Source: Vitis vinifera | Taxonomy: Eukaryota; Streptophyta; Magnoliopsida; Vitales; Vitaceae | DNA length: 64,000 bases | Assembly: GCF_030704535.1 (NCBI RefSeq) | Contig: NC_081813.1 | Coordinates: 342,501-406,500 of the forward strand | Direction: 5' to 3' | Part shown: positions 11,216-21,645 of the stretch, one piece after another | How positions within the stretch are numbered: the stretch's first letter is position 1 | Layout of the letters: the number at the start of each line of letters is the position of its first letter | The notes under the pieces: generated by a model | Seen by the model: the letters and a program-made list of their open reading frames with translations, nothing else | The model's database searches: none | What the model was told of the DNA's origin: nothing | Position numbers and translations under genes: made by a program

Positions 11216-12271
11216 GGAAAATAGAAAAATTAAACAATATGCATGTTACTTCAATATCATGTTATTTGCTAGTTTTCAGAATTTCGCAATTTAACAATAA
11301 CTTGGAATTTTGAAATTTCATAGCGATAATGATAACTAATTAAATATCACAACCAAGATGCACTAATTTTATTACCGAAAAGGCAAAAGAAAATTAGTAC
11401 GATTCATAATATATAATTAATTTCCTTCACCAATCTAAGTATTCTACCAAGTATTATAATCATTGATAGGACAATTATAATACCCGTATGGACCTTAGTA
11501 ATCATAATAATAAAGCAACCAAAAGGGGAGATAAAATATCTCAACAAAGATAATTTGTCACATATAGGATCACAATAGGCAACCACATATATGTTCACTA
11601 TTGTCATGACAAACTTAAATATTTAATTTACACAACTTGACACACTTGGAATTGTGATAGGCAATCACACAAGTGTTCTTCATTGCCATAATAAATTTAA
11701 ATATTTAACAAAAATAGCCTAGAACAACATTATTGGTATAAGATAAAAAATTATACCATAAAGAATAATAAAATAATAATTGTCCCAATAAAACCAAATT
11801 TAATAAACACATAATAATTCCAAGAATACCAAGACAACCAAAACAAAAAATAAATAAATAAATAAAATTATGACGTCATGATGACACCATCTCATCTTCT
11901 CCACCTGAACACGACCTAGTTCTTCTGGAGAAAAAAAAATATTTCGACCAAAATTTTGTGCATTTTCCAACAAAAACATTTAGGTTTCCATCTTCAAACA
12001 TCAATCCTTCAATCTAAACCCAAAAATTGCACAAAAAACGCATAAAATGATTAACCAAATAAGTCCTAATTTTCGAAATCCCATCAAATGAGCTCCAAAA
12101 AACCATAAAAATGATGAGTTTTGCTCCAAACAATATTCTCTACAAGTCTCCAACCTCAATTGGGCTTGTTAACCGAGAATCAACACCAAACAAAAAAAAA
12201 ATCTCTTCCAAACCAAAAAACAGGAAACCCAAAATAACCCAAATATGCAGCTCAAATGTCATCCATGTAGT

Positions 12272-12283
12272 GCTCTGATACCA
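12272..12283 (-). other. Primer-binding site for initiator tRNA-Met
   Basis: The minus strand reads TGGTATCAGAGC three bases inside the 5' LTR end (12286), complementary to the 3' end of plant initiator tRNA-Met. This is the standard minus-strand primer site of many plant copia elements. Confidence 0.88.
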
Positions 12284-12285
12284 AT

Positions 12286-12736
12286 TGATGAAAATCTAAA
12301 CAACATAGGATTACATGTAGACATTAAATGGCAATAAATGAAATGCTCACCTTGATTAATGCCATGAAAAGCCATTTCTCGCTCCACTGGTGTTCAAGAA
12401 GAAGTTCAGTCCAGTGATGGTGTGAAAATCCGGGTTCAATGAGCTTTTCCCCTTCCTCCTCAAGATTCAGTCCAAGTGTGTGCTTTCAAGAGTGCGTGTA
12501 GCGCGTGCTCTTTCAGCCAATAAGAAGAGAGTCCTTTCATTTGCACTTATATATATCACTCATTATTTGAACCACTTGATTTAATGGGTCAGTCAAGTGA
12601 ATTAGGATGAACCCAAAAAAAATCAAGCAATAATATATGTCCAGCCTCATTATAGACCACAATAAAAAAATAAAATTACATTGATTTATAACATTATTGC
12701 ATTGATTATATAAGTCCACACATAAAAATTCCAACA
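12286..12736 (-). repeat. 5' LTR of the minus-strand copia element
   Basis: It pairs with 6448-6916, with TG...CA ends. It is about 18 bp shorter than its partner because of small indels. Confidence 0.9.
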
Positions 12737-13097
12737 TAGGAAACCTCAAGATAGATAAGACTTAGAAAACTTTCTCAATTAGAGTACTTAAAATGAAACA
12801 TCCTTCGTTTCATCTAATTAGAACATAAATCCTTTGTGGGTTTTACGTATTTTCTTTATTAATATTCTTTTTCGTGATTTTTCATAACAGAAACTTAACT
12901 CAGATGAGGTTCCTACATCCTTGTTGTATGTGCATCATCTCTGTGTGTATATACGGAAAAGCATAAAGGAAGCTTAGGGATTTTATTATACACATAATAT
13001 CTCAGTAGTATATATATGGTTGAATCACAACCCCAAAAAGATTGATCTAGTTGGAGCTGATACACAGGTCTTGAGAATATGGCATCACATACCCACA
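12737..13097. repeat. Segmental duplication, copy A, distal part, with about 240 extra bases
   Basis: After the TAGGA duplication, the stretch 12742 to about 12998 has no counterpart in copy B. From ATATCTCAGTAGTATAT (about 12999) to CACATACCCACA (13097) it again matches copy B (about 14716-14818). Copy A gained, or copy B lost, the middle part. No gene is visible. Confidence 0.6.
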
Positions 13098-14175
13098 CCA
13101 AGACTGGTTTATTCACTTATAAGAACCATTTAATTCTATGGCTTTGCTAATATTTCTTATCTTATCTTTATCATATACAATCATTCTTTAAGAAAGCTTA
13201 TGAAATACAACTTCCTAGCTAGGACTTTCTCGCAAATAAATATTAATGTCTTCTTTAATTTAGGGCCAAAACCTAGAAATCAAGATGTGTGGAAAGAAAA
13301 AGTGTTTTTCTTTTTTTAAAAAAAAATTAAATTTAAATTTTCAATAAAAAGAATTCTCTATGAAGTTTCATAGGATATAAAAGAACCTTTCGCCTAGCTT
13401 TTAAACATATGGAAAAGCAAAATAAAATGCCCTTAAAGGCTTTTCCAAAAAGCATGTATAATAATAATAATAGCTAATTTTTAAGTTAAAATTAATTATA
13501 ATTTTTAAAATTAAAAAAATATCCAATTTTGTTGGAAAGTATCTTAAATTCTATTTTCAGTAATTAATATTATTTTAATAGAATATATTGATGTGAGAGA
13601 CTTTCCTATTATTACAAAGGAAACATCCAATATTAGGTTATTCACATTTTCCTAATATGATATTTCCCTATTCTCAAGGAACATATCGTGGAGGATATTC
13701 TTTTAAAAATATATCAAGCCGACAATTACTTTTTTATATAAAATATAAATAGGAAATTAGAAATGTAAGACTAGGATTAGAATCTTGCCATAGATATAGG
13801 CTTAATTAGACCACCTAACTTTTTACAAAATTGAAGTTTTTTTTTTGCAACCTGACCAGTTAAGAACTGGGGAATCCTTGACCACCTCATCTGCAACTGG
13901 GTTTGTCCCCTTTCCATTCATCAGTAAACTATGTATGAATATGATCATCAAAGAAAAGGATTGGTATATATGGCAACTTATACTACATCAAGTGAACCCT
14001 GTTTCCATTCCCATTGTCACCATGAAAAAACTTAAGACAAGAAATAGAAAGAAAACTTCTATCTTAATGGTGGATATATCCCGACATTTATCTTAACTTT
14101 GACAATATATATGTATATTGATAAATAGATAGATATTGAGGTGGTTTTAGCCTTAATTTGTGACTAACCACCGGC
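13098..14175. other. AT-rich spacer between the duplicated segments, no gene seen
   Basis: Poly-A/T runs and low-complexity AT sequence dominate 13300-13760. The 83-codon open stretch at 13845-14096 has no recognisable similarity and no supporting context. I see no RNA gene or intact transposon. Confidence 0.5.
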
Positions 14176-14228
14176 CTAGAAGTAGTAGGAGAAGCGAGAA
14201 GATTTTATAAGACTTGAATATTCCTCCG

Positions 14229-14510
14229 TTAAAATGGAGGCCCCCTAGGGAGGAACTTCTCTCTGAGTGCCACCACGTCGGTATCATCAAAGTGAGCCTC
14301 AGGAATCCAGTTACCAGTCTTGGGGTCTTTCATCCAGAAGCTCTCCTTCTGCTGCGCTGCAGCTTCGGTCTTTGAATCCGAAGTAGTAGTCGAATCCATC
14401 GCCTTCCTCACCGCTGAAGCTACTGGCTGCACTACTGCAGTCTCTGCTGCAGCTGCATATGACCTCCTATTGCAGAAAAGGAGAAAGCTCTTAATGGGAA
14501 CCTTTGCCAT
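14229..14510 (-). CDS. LEA_3/SAG21-like small stress protein, copy B
   Basis: This single-exon frame encodes 93 residues. The N-terminus MAKVPIKSFLLFCNRRSYAA is basic, hydroxylated and free of acidic residues, like a mitochondrial presequence; Arabidopsis SAG21/LEA38 is reported to be mitochondrial. Residues about 61-89 hold the LEA_3 signature FWMKDPKTGNWIPEAHF and ALREKFLPRG. The family is small (about 90-110 residues), induced by drought, oxidative stress or senescence, and thought to protect organelle components. The start at 14510 is the first ATG after a good TATA box and is conserved in copy A. Copy A is a broken duplicate, so this is probably the functional one. An intron in the family's usual position is absent. 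An unusual short LEA_3-type protein is the main alternative. Confidence 0.75.
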   Translation of the reverse strand: MAKVPIKSFLLFCNRRSYAAAAETAVVQPVASAVRKAMDSTTTSDSKTEAAAQQKESFWMKDPKTGNWIPEAHFDDTDVVALREKFLPRGPPF

Positions 14511-14618
14511 GTTGAAGAGAAAGAGAAGAGAATTATGCAGATAGAGAAAGGGAGAGAGCTAGGCGTATAGAAGAAGGGTTTTGCGATTTGTGTTGATGGG
14601 TTTATGCCTAGACAAGGG

Positions 14619-14626
14619 CTTTTATA
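14619..14626 (-). promoter_or_regulatory. TATA box of LEA copy B
   Basis: The minus strand reads TATAAAAG 109 bp before the ATG. Copy A has TATTAAAG at the equivalent place. An ACGT core (14634-14637 region, GACGTC) lies just upstream and could be an ABRE/bZIP-type site, but that is weak. Confidence 0.5.
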
Positions 14627-14818
14627 AGCTCAGACGTCGGGCCTTGGACCTTGGATGTGATCATAGGGCTCTACGTATATTAGAGTTTTGATTGGTTTAG
14701 GAAATTCTTAATTATATCTCAGTAGTATATGGTTGAATCACGGCCCAAAAAGGATTGGTCTAGACTCTAGTTGGAGCTGACACGCAGGTCTTGAGAATAT
14801 GGCATCACATACCCACAT

Positions 14819-17800
14819 GTCAAGGAGTAGATTTTTATTTTAATTAAAATTTTCAAAAAGTTAAAATTGCTTAATAGTAGTTTTGAAATACAATTCCCAA
14901 GATAATTGCCAGTATTTAAGAACATGTGTGGGAAGATAAGGTTTTTTATATATATATCTATATATATATAATAACAATAATAGATATTTTTCTAATAAAA
15001 TATATTCATATAAGGAATTTTATTATTATTAGAAAGCAAGTGTATGATTAAGTAAAATATGATAAGAAATGTTATAATATATTTTATCTCCGGTGATTGA
15101 ATAGAATAAATTATCATAATACTTATTGCTCTCAATTAAATTAGAGATAGGGTAAGTGGCTATAAAACATATCATATATTATTTTTTTTATATCATTTTA
15201 AATAGAATATGTTAATCCTAAGCTAATACACATGATATATTCCATGTATTATATTTTTTTTTATTTTTCTTTATATTAGTTATTTTGCAAAATGAAAATA
15301 TATTATTATAAAATTAAATTTATGGTTAAAAAAAAAGAACTAAACAAATATTCATAAAATATATTATAAAACAACATTCTATATATATTATTTTTTATTC
15401 ATTTTACAAATTAATATAAGTAAAATATAACATATCTCATTAGATATACTTTTTTTTATAAATATTATGTCCATTGGTTTAATATTCAAAAATATCATAT
15501 CTCATTAGGAATCATATTCTAAAATATGTATTTCCATCTATGATATCTTAAAATATACATATTTTATCTTGTTATTCAAATATAATCTTAGCTTCCTAAT
15601 TAGAATATAACTATATAATAAAAAATGTACATGGAAATTTTTTTTTACGGTTTCTACGATAATTAGAGTTTTAAGATTTAAGAGTTTTAAAATTGTAATA
15701 ATTTCAATAATAGTCTATATAAGTTTAGATGAAACCATACGTGTGCTTTATTTGTTTTTTGTCTTCGTTTTCTTATTTTATTCTCTTTATTATAATTTTT
15801 TATTTTAATTTTGTCACAAGTTTAATTTTATTATATTATAATTTATTGCAGTAATTTGTATTCAAATGATAAAAATTTTATTCAGCCTTTATGTGAGGTT
15901 GTTACCAGCTAAAAATGTTGACATATTCTATTACTTTTGACAAAATTGAAGATATTTTTGCCTCAGTAGGATATTTTATACAGTTAATGATCACATTTTG
16001 ACGATTATTCTTTTTGTCTCACTTGCCCTTTCTCATTATAAGAATAATTTTGATATTTTTTTCTCATTTTTTCCCTTCCTTGCTGGCAGATTCTTCATGA
16101 TCAACTCTTTACTTTGTTTCACACCTAGGTGGTTTGGTTTTGCTAAACTTCAAAGTTGTATAAATATTATATCAATTTCGAGTTATTTATTCTTACAATT
16201 TAAAAATATGTTTATTTAGCTTATTAGAACATATATTTAATTATTTGAAAGGTTTTGCACGTCACCATGCTAGGGGGTCGTAGCCTCAAAATGTGATCCC
16301 TTCTAGCTAATTGTTGACAATGGAAAAACCAATTATTCTACAATTTGATCATGTTCTTGTTCGTTCTCAATGTTTTATAGTTGCCACCTTCGTTATCTTT
16401 AGATCATGCTTGCCAAGGATCCACAAGATTAAACAAACTTTGGCTAGAAGATAAAATAATGATAGGGGCCACAAATGTAGGCTATTGGAATAGGTGGGGG
16501 TGGGGTGGGGTGTTTTTGCTTGGAATCATCATCTCCAAGATGCCTCACTTTGAAGATGGATCATCTTCCACAAGGAGCTGTCATGATTTATACACATACA
16601 TTGCATATGGTGATGTATTATGGGAATCAAGTTGCTCCTCTCACCACCTATGACATAGGTCTACATTTATGCTTGACTAAACTTTCTAAATTTCACTAAT
16701 TAATCAAATTGGAATATGTGGTTGCAACTTGATCGGTTAATATCATGCGAATCCTTAGCCATCTCACTTTATTTATATGCAGCTACACTCGACCCTCGTG
16801 TTTTTTTCATTTATAGTAAACTAGTTTTATAACAAATGAATTCCTTTTTTTTTTTTTTTTTTTTTTTAAGCTTTCAACACCCATTGAGAAATTGTATAGT
16901 TTTTTAGATATATAGTTTGAAAATAAAATGGTTTTTGAAAAATAATTAATGGAGAAAACTATTTTTGATATTTAAGTTTTCAAGCATGATTTTATTTATG
17001 GAAGGCAAAAAAAAAAAAAACACTGTTTTTAAAAATAGACATGTTTTTAGTGATGACTATTGCAATGGCAACCATGCAAATGCGGGAGCATATATGTGGC
17101 CATCTTTCATTTTGGTCGGTATGTCATTGTCTTTGGAAAATGGAGATTCTATTAAAGTAAGGGAACAATACACTAGTGCCCCATCTTTCCATTCACGCAA
17201 AGCATCTTTCCAAACACACCCTTTCAGCTGTGGAGAAATTGAGAAGTGCACACCCATCATCATCATCATCTAAAGATTACCCCATTCAGGATCTATACTA
17301 ATAAAATTGACTGTGGCTTTGTTCTAGGAGATTTTTTTGAAAACGTTGTTGAAAAACAGTTTTTTTTAAAATTGATTTATGATATTTTGTAAAATTAACG
17401 TCTATTTGAAAACCTAAACTATTATTAACATATTTTCTATGCCTCTTGTTTTATTTCCAGTGTTTTTAATTATTTTTTTATGTATAATTATTTTTTAAAG
17501 CAATTCTTAGAAAATAAGAGAAAATAATTAAAATCAATTAAAAGATATTTTTTTAAAAAATACCAATTTTTGTTTTTTTGTTTTTATTGTAAAACATATG
17601 TATATTTATATTTTTATTTTGAAGAACATAAAATTATTTTTAAAAAATAATTGTTAAACATGACATTTATTTTTCTTGTCTTCATCTCATTTTTAAATTG
17701 TGATATCGTGACATATAGTTGTTTCACAAGTCTTATTGAGTTAAACGATTCATACAATTTGAGTAAAACTTATAATATATATAACTTTTAACAAACACCT

Positions 17801-18801
17801 TATACACACAAAAATATACGAGAGACATAAAAATGTTAACCCCTTTAAGAAAATATTAGATCTATAACCTTTCACGATAAAGATATATCTTTTCTTTATT
17901 AAAAGTAGGTTATCGGTAACATTCAATAATAAAGTTTAAAGCTCTCTATCCTAATTTATAGAACCAAATTATGATATATCGATTTCTTATAGGCTTCGTA
18001 GAAATTACAAAGAATAAACAAATAAATTAATAAAATTAATGTGAAAAACAATAATATTAAGACACAAAGGAATAAAAAAAAGTATAAAAATGAAACAAAG
18101 ATACAAAAGGAGACACGAAATTAAGATGATATAAGATATGTAAAGTTTTAAGATGTAAGTTATACATGTCACTTCACCTTATTAATGATAACAAGATAGC
18201 TACTGATCTTTTCTTCTCGGGGTCCAGTGAGTTAATATGATGAGGCAATTGTAAGTTGTAATAGACCTTCGATTCATTCCTCAACACTCAAACTCCAAAA
18301 TGGATACAACCCAACCAGAGGGGGAGGGGCACTGGCCACGTTAAGCCATGATTAGCAAGACACATACTTAGGTCATAAGGGCATTCCCAGCATGAACACT
18401 TGGAGGGTTGCTCACTAGTCACATCTCATATTTTATTCAGTAGTTGCTTCCTGTTTCCACGTTTTCCTTGTTTCACTTCCACCCAAAGAGAACCCACGGT
18501 TTTTGATGGTGATCCATGTAAAAGGGCTAATCACCCCCACCATTTTCAATTCTGTAAAGTTTATAAAAATGGGAAAGTTGCAGCACGTTTGATTGAGCAT
18601 CTGACCCGCCTGTGTTTTTTCAACTTTTTCCCCTCATCTCTCTCGCCATTCCCATTTCTCATCATTACTCTCTGTGGGGTATGTATATATTAAATTGGAA
18701 TTTCACCACGTGATAGTGATGCCACCTGCTTTTCTCTCCCTTTAAAATGGCATTATTGGTGTATGTGACTATGTGTACTCCAGGGTTTCTGTTTCCCTCC
18801 A
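14819..18801. other. Intergenic, strongly AT-rich, no gene seen
   Basis: From 14880 to 16250 the sequence is low-complexity AT-rich, with repeated phrases such as CATATCTCATTAG (15436 and 15499 areas). A T-run of about 25 bases lies near 16845. From 17290 to 18170 it is again AT-rich, with TTTTTGAAAAC-type tracts common in plant MITE debris. Short open stretches (for example 16381-16653 and 16965-17273) show no domain, start context or codon bias that would support a gene. Confidence 0.45.
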
Positions 18802-18808
18802 TATATTA
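18802..18808 (+). promoter_or_regulatory. Probable TATA box of the FLZ gene
   Basis: TATATTA lies 65 bp before the ATG at 18873. The following CT-rich leader (CCTTTCCTC, CTCCTTTCTCC) is typical of plant 5' UTRs. Confidence 0.4.
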
Positions 18809-18872
18809 ATCCCTTTCCTCACTGCAAACCCTCATCTCCTTTCTCCATCTCCACCTCCACACAAGATCAACT

Positions 18873-19511
18873 ATGAGCCCCTTGAATGTGGAAGAAGAGG
18901 GCCATGAGGGCAAGAGGAGACCCAACTTCCCAGGCCATGAAAGCTTCAAGAGGAGCTCAGTTGATCCTGTTGGGTTGAGAATCCTTACACAGTTCTCACA
19001 TGGCGAATCCAACCTTGTCCTTAAATCTGCATGCAGGTTGAGGGTTCCAACCCCTCCTCCACCCAGTGGCGCCTCTCCTGAGAGTTGCTTTCTCAAATCA
19101 TGTTATCTCTGCAACAAGGAGTTAACCCCTGATAAAGACATATACATGAGGTAATTATCAACTATTTATATCCCTATCTCAAATTCAGAATTTGAGGAAA
19201 TGATTTTATTTGTTCTCCTTGGTGAGCTTCAAAGCTATGAAATCAAAGCTTTAGTCCTCCTTCTCATGGGTCTTTTGTACATGTCAAATTAATATTGCAG
19301 GAGTGATGAAGGCTTTTGCAGTGTAGAGTGCAGGAACAGACAGATAGTAATGGATGAAACGAAAGAAATAGAGACTTCAACCAAGAAAATTCTAGCATCT
19401 TCCCGGCATTGCCGCTCTGCTGGTGGGTGTGAGACCTGTGTGCTCCTAGAGGACCTTCGGCGGCGAAGGAAGCCAATCTCTCGCCATAAAAATCAAGCAT
19501 TAGTCTCATAG
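18873..19511 (+). CDS. FCS-like zinc finger (FLZ, DUF581) protein
   Basis: Two exons, 18873-19150 and 19301-19511, join across a 150-bp GT-AG intron to give 162 residues. The plant-specific FLZ domain spans roughly residues 72-117: C77-x2-C80, then FCS with C99 and C103 (FCSVECRNRQIVMDE). FLZ proteins bind SnRK1 kinase catalytic subunits and act as adaptors in energy, sugar and ABA signalling. The intron splits the finger at YM-R/SDEG, a position found in other FLZ genes. The N-terminus is basic, with a Pro-rich linker (PTPPPPSG) before the finger; the C-terminus is Arg/Lys-rich (DLRRRRKPISRHK) and could localise to the nucleus. The length is normal for short FLZ members. I cannot assign the exact paralogue. 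Confidence 0.92.
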
Positions 19512-21645
19512 TTAACACCCATTTTCCTGGGTTTCTTTTTTCAGACCAGGAGGATTGTATGGAAGGTAGACAAATAGGAAGTGGAAGAAATGAGTGAGGG
19601 TAGTTGAAATATCTTTGTAGCATTAATTGTATTACGTGTGATCACACAATGAAGATGAATTTGAAGCCACATTTTTTGGTTTCCCTATCCATTTCAAGAT
19701 AGGTATTGCTTACAGGCCATAACAGGAGAATCCACACATCATTTTGAAATGGTTACACCTTTAATTAATATCATTTTGGAAAATATATTCAAAACTCTTC
19801 CAAAATTCATCAAATTGACCCTCTTGAAGTTTTCCTATGGACTCTCCTGGATTCACCGTTCGATCACAGTACTTTCCTTTTCCGTATAACCATGCTTAGG
19901 GCTTTGAAACAGAAATTAATAAATTTAAGAAAACATGGAACTTCTCTACATTAAAACATAATACAAAATTACTAACACAAACGTTTGAATTATCATGTGG
20001 AAGTTGAATGAAAAAGACTAAACAAGGAATAACATGTGGTCCTCACAATCAAATTTCTGCAATTAAATGTTTTGGGTCGTTAGTGGAGAAGACGGTTTGG
20101 TACTTTACCACTTTTTTTTTTTTTAAATATCTGTACTTTTTCCCATGTTCAGAATGTGAAAATCATATCATGAATATCAATTTTAGAGGCAAAAGTTAAT
20201 CACTTTCAGAGAATAATCTATGAAGAAAACATATGGGGTTTAGCTTTTCCTTGTTATTTTACTTAAGATGATGGAGAAATCTAGTACTGTATCATCATGT
20301 TAATCACAACCCATGATAGAAACCATTTTCCATTAAAAAAAAAAAAACAATCTCCTGAAAAATCCAAATCCTGGAATTCAGTTTCCTTGGGAAAAAAATG
20401 GAAGAGAGGGAGGGAGCAGTAAAGTATCGTCACTGAAAAGTGTTCAGAAATACAGAGAAACGAGAATGGAAGGAGGGGAACATGTATAGGAAAAATGAAA
20501 GAAAAAAAAAAGAAAAAAAAGAGCGTTTTGTTTTTGTTTTGGGATTTTATGATGATTGATTTATCTTTTGGAGCACGACAACAATATAACGTTTTCTATA
20601 TCCGAATCTTGTGGGCACCCATTCAAACTTCGTAAAAAGTCTTCTTGTTATGAATATTAGCTCTCATTATTGGTTCAATTTTATTAATATACTCATACAT
20701 TTTCTCCCCCTATTTGGATTTATATATTGGGTTTGTTTTTCAAATATGTTTTTGTTGCTTTTATCAGATCGTCAAAAGGCTTTTAATTATAATCTCTACT
20801 TTTCTTTCTTTCGATGTATTGGTTTGTTTGACCTGAGGTTGGATATGTGGGTATGTATTTGTCACTGCACCAAAACTGACAACTTTATTTGACAATTGAG
20901 AATATAATTTTATTTTATTTTAATTTTTTTTTTTTTTTGGGCGTAGTTGATTTTTGTGTTGATATCGTGGATAGCTTGAGATAAATAGAGAGATTCTTCT
21001 TATTCAGAGGGTTTTTTTTTTCTTTTTAATTTTTTTTTTTGGGTTTTGTGATTTTTAATGCCTTAGGGTTTCCTTTTGTTACTTTACTCCTATTTCGAGT
21101 GTCTCCTGTTTGTGATTTAGAAGCTACACGCCAAGTTTTCCACATACGGGTCGTCGGATTTTCTTGGTTTTCTCATCTGGGTTGCTGGAATTTCTCTATT
21201 TCCTCACAAGGGTTGGTAAGTTTTCATGGCTTTGTCTTCTGGGTCTTCAATTTTTCATGTTTACTTTTCTGGTTCTTGATTTCCCCATGTTTGTTGATCT
21301 GGGTAGGGTGATTTTTCCTGATTTCGGCTGTTTTTGAGTTTGATTTTCCAGGATGTTCTCATCCCTTCTGATTCCTGTCCGAAAGTGGGGTTTTTTGGAC
21401 TCTGGATTTGCAGTTGGGGCTTTCATGGAATTGATTGAGTTCTAGGGCAAGTTTTGAGGATTGGTTTAATTTCTTCGGGAGATTAGTTTCTTTCCTTTCA
21501 ACGTTTGGTAGTATGGGGCTTTTGCCCGGTTTTTAAATCAGTGGATGTGGAATCAGGTTTTTGGGTTCTAACTCTTCTGGGAGGACCTTCTGCAAAAGGA
21601 AGTTTAATGTCCTTTCTGATTTCCGGGGACACACCATAAGTAAAG
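19512..21645. other. Intergenic plus probable 5' UTR and promoter of the ARID4 gene
   Basis: The 3' UTR of the FLZ gene probably runs to about 19700. The rest is AT-rich until 20400, where a purine-rich stretch (20398-20530) precedes a T-rich block. From about 21040 to 21645 the sequence is T/G-rich without coding potential, and looks like a long 5' leader of the gene starting at 21646. No other gene is visible. Confidence 0.4.

Larger units (their letters stand above)
6448..12736 (-). mobile_element. Ty1-copia LTR retrotransposon, structurally complete, coding-defective
   Basis: Two LTRs in direct orientation (6448-6916 and 12286-12736) flank an internal region, and the whole is bordered by TAGGA duplications. 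The minus strand carries, in order, gag, zinc knuckle, protease, integrase, reverse transcriptase and RNase H, the Ty1-copia order. The primer-binding site matches the 3' end of initiator tRNA-Met. The LTRs differ at many positions, including an indel near the U3 start and differing TA-rich tracts, so the insertion is not recent. Stops and frameshifts break gag and pol, and catalytic residues in protease, integrase and reverse transcriptase are changed. It cannot be autonomous. Confidence 0.93.
14176..14818. repeat. Segmental duplication, copy B, uninterrupted
   Basis: This segment contains the open LEA_3-like gene, its promoter and upstream sequence, collinear with 5991-6447 plus 12999-13097. 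It shows the pre-insertion arrangement of copy A: GGTTTAGGAAATT runs on without a copia element. Confidence 0.65.

Noticed and set aside
16381-17273. Several open stretches of 60-100 codons
   Set aside because: No domains, poor start contexts, AT-driven composition, and overlapping frames on both strands.
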